This document shows positions 62,543 through 64,000 of a stretch of 64,000 nt of DNA, in pieces. This DNA is from Hydrocarboniphaga sp965279055. GTDB taxonomy: Bacteria; Pseudomonadota; Gammaproteobacteria; Nevskiales; Nevskiaceae. How positions within the stretch are numbered: position 1 is the first letter of the stretch; every line of letters begins with the position of its first letter. The stretch spans positions 4,960,001 to 5,024,000 of the forward strand of contig NZ_OZ257125.1 of assembly GCF_965279055.1 (NCBI RefSeq), read 5' to 3'. The translations under genes and the position numbers were made by a program. Under the pieces are notes generated by a model that saw nothing but the letters and a program-made list of their open reading frames with translations, was not told the DNA's origin and did not search any database.

Positions 62543-64000
62543 TTACTTGCTGCGCTTGAGCAAGGGTTTCAGGAACTGCCCGGTATACGAGCGCGCGACT
62601 TTGGCCACGTCTTCCGGCGTGCCGGTGGCGATGATCTCGCCGCCGCCGCTGCCGCCTTCGGGGCCGAGGTCGATGATCCAGTCGGCGCGTTTGATCACGT
62701 CGAGGTTGTGCTCGATGATCACGATCGTGTTGCCGTGTTCGCGCAGACGCTCCAGCACTTTCAGCAGCTGCGCGACGTCGTGGAAGTGCAGGCCGGTGGT
62801 CGGCTCGTCGAGGATGTAGAGCGTCTGGCCGGTGTCGCGACGGCTCAGCTCTTTTGCCAGCTTGATGCGCTGCGCCTCGCCGCCCGAGAGCGTCGTCGCG
62901 TTCTGGCCGAGCTTGATGTAGCTCAGGCCCACGTCCATCAAGGTCTCGAGTTTCTTCGCCAGGTTCGGCACGGCCTTGAAGAAGGCCAGGCCGTCTTCGA
63001 TGGTCATGTCGAGCACTTCGTCGACGCTCTTGCCCTTGTACTTCACTTCCAGCGTTTCGCGGTTGTAGCGGCGGCCGCGGCAGGTGTCGCAGGTCACGTA
63101 GACATCCGGCAGAAAGTGCATCTCCACCTTGATCAGGCCGTCGCCTTCGCAGGTTTCGCAGCGGCCGCCCTTGACGTTGAAGCTGAAGCGTCCGGCCTCG
63201 TAACCGCGCGCACGCGACTCCGGCACGCTGGCGAACAGCTCGCGGATCGGCGTGAACAAACCGGTGTAGGTCGCCGGGTTGCTGCGCGGCGTGCGGCCGA
63301 TCGGCGACTGGTCGATGTCGATGACCTTGTCCAGATGCTCCAGGCCCTCGATCTCGTCGCATTCGGCGTGACGCGTGCCGGCGTTGTTCAGCGCACGCGC
63401 GGCGAAGCCGAGCAGCGTGTCGTTGATCAGCGTGGATTTGCCGGAGCCCGACACGCCGGTGACGCAGGTGATCAGGCCGATCGGAATTTCCGCGGTCACG
63501 TCCTTCAGGTTGTTGCCGCGCGCGCCGCTCATCACGATCTTCTTTTTCGGATCGGCCTTGCGCCGCTGCTTCGGCACCTCGATGCCGTCGGCGCCGGACA
63601 GGTAACGGCCGGTCACCGATTTGGGATTCGCGATGACCTGCTTCGGCGTGCCTTCGGCGACGATGCGGCCGCCGTGCACACCGGCGCCGGGGCCGATGTC
63701 GACGACGTAGTCGGCCTGGCGGATGGCGTCCTCGTCGTGCTCGACGACGATCACGGTGTTGCCCAGGTCACGCAGCCGGAACAGGGTTTTCAGCAGTCGC
63801 TCGTTGTCACGCTGGTGCAGGCCGATGCTGGGCTCGTCGAGCACGTACATCACGCCGACCAGGCCGGCGCCGATCTGCGACGCAAGGCGAATGCGCTGCG
63901 CTTCACCGCCCGACAACGTCTCTGCAGAACGAGCCAGCGTGAGGTAATCGAGGCCGACGTTGTTGAGGAAGCCGAGACGCGCCGAAATCTCCTTCAGGAT
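62543..64000 (-). CDS. uvrA: Excinuclease ABC subunit A, C-terminal part (partial)
   Basis: UvrA recognises bulky DNA damage and loads UvrB. The frame is open to the right edge, so the N-terminal half is outside. Visible parts are the end of the first ATPase module (LSGGEAQRIRLA, YVLDEPSIGLHQRDNERL), a second Walker A (GVSGSGKSTLIND), the zinc finger CETCEGDG...CDTCRGRR, a second signature LSGGEAQRIKLA and Walker B YILDEPTTGLH. The C-terminus KPLLKRSK is normal. Confidence 0.97.
   Translation of the reverse strand: MLKEISARLGFLNNVGLDYLTLARSAETLSGGEAQRIRLASQIGAGLVGVMYVLDEPSIGLHQRDNERLLKTLFRLRDLGNTVIVVEHDEDAIRQADYVVDIGPGAGVHGGRIVAEGTPKQVIANPKSVTGRYLSGADGIEVPKQRRKADPKKKIVMSGARGNNLKDVTAEIPIGLITCVTGVSGSGKSTLINDTLLGFAARALNNAGTRHAECDEIEGLEHLDKVIDIDQSPIGRTPRSNPATYTGLFTPIRELFASVPESRARGYEAGRFSFNVKGGRCETCEGDGLIKVEMHFLPDVYVTCDTCRGRRYNRETLEVKYKGKSVDEVLDMTIEDGLAFFKAVPNLAKKLETLMDVGLSYIKLGQNATTLSGGEAQRIKLAKELSRRDTGQTLYILDEPTTGLHFHDVAQLLKVLERLREHGNTIVIIEHNLDVIKRADWIIDLGPEGGSGGGEIIATGTPEDVAKVARSYTGQFLKPLLKRSK

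Overview
This is a high-GC gammaproteobacterial chromosome segment. Gene families and the 'hydroxylase/sulfotransferase next to a TonB receptor' neighbourhood look most like Xanthomonadales/Nevskiales relatives; that placement is an inference and no rRNA is present to test it. Roughly the first 40 kb is translation and transcription machinery: the 3' end of hrpB, a tRNA-Tyr/Gly/Thr-tuf operon, tRNA-Trp-secE-nusG, rplKA, rplJL-rpoBC, rpsL-rpsG-fusA-tuf, the complete S10 and spc operons through secY and rpmJ, and the alpha operon rpsM-rpsK-rpsD-rpoA-rplQ.

The main interruption is a six-gene Wzx/Wzy-type polysaccharide cluster (15.0-21.2 kb) between rpoC and rpsL, a junction that is usually direct. 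It holds a chain-length regulator on the + strand and, convergent to it, a flippase, three glycosyltransferases and a putative polymerase. Its base composition is visibly less GC-biased than the flanking ribosomal genes.

From 40.8 to 49.7 kb lies an accessory module: a TonB-dependent receptor, a TPR-sulfotransferase, a 2-oxoglutarate/Fe(II) oxygenase, a TPR-Asp/Asn hydroxylase, a single protein fusing an Asp/Asn-hydroxylase-like domain to a sulfotransferase, and a small secreted protein. Together they suggest a 'hydroxylate then sulfate' modification system tied to an outer-membrane receptor. It is followed directly by a complete TonB2-type energising operon (DUF3450, TtpC, ExbB, two ExbD, TonB, periplasmic TPR protein). 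The right end carries a DMT transporter, an oligopeptide ABC transporter without a visible OppF, a secreted esterase, a small secreted protein and the 3' part of uvrA.

Both tuf genes encode the same EF-Tu, whose switch I effector loop is non-canonical and six residues longer than in E. coli. Promoters of the translation operons share a sigma70 layout with 17-bp spacers and mostly a CGCGCCC discriminator just after the -10, as expected for stringent control.
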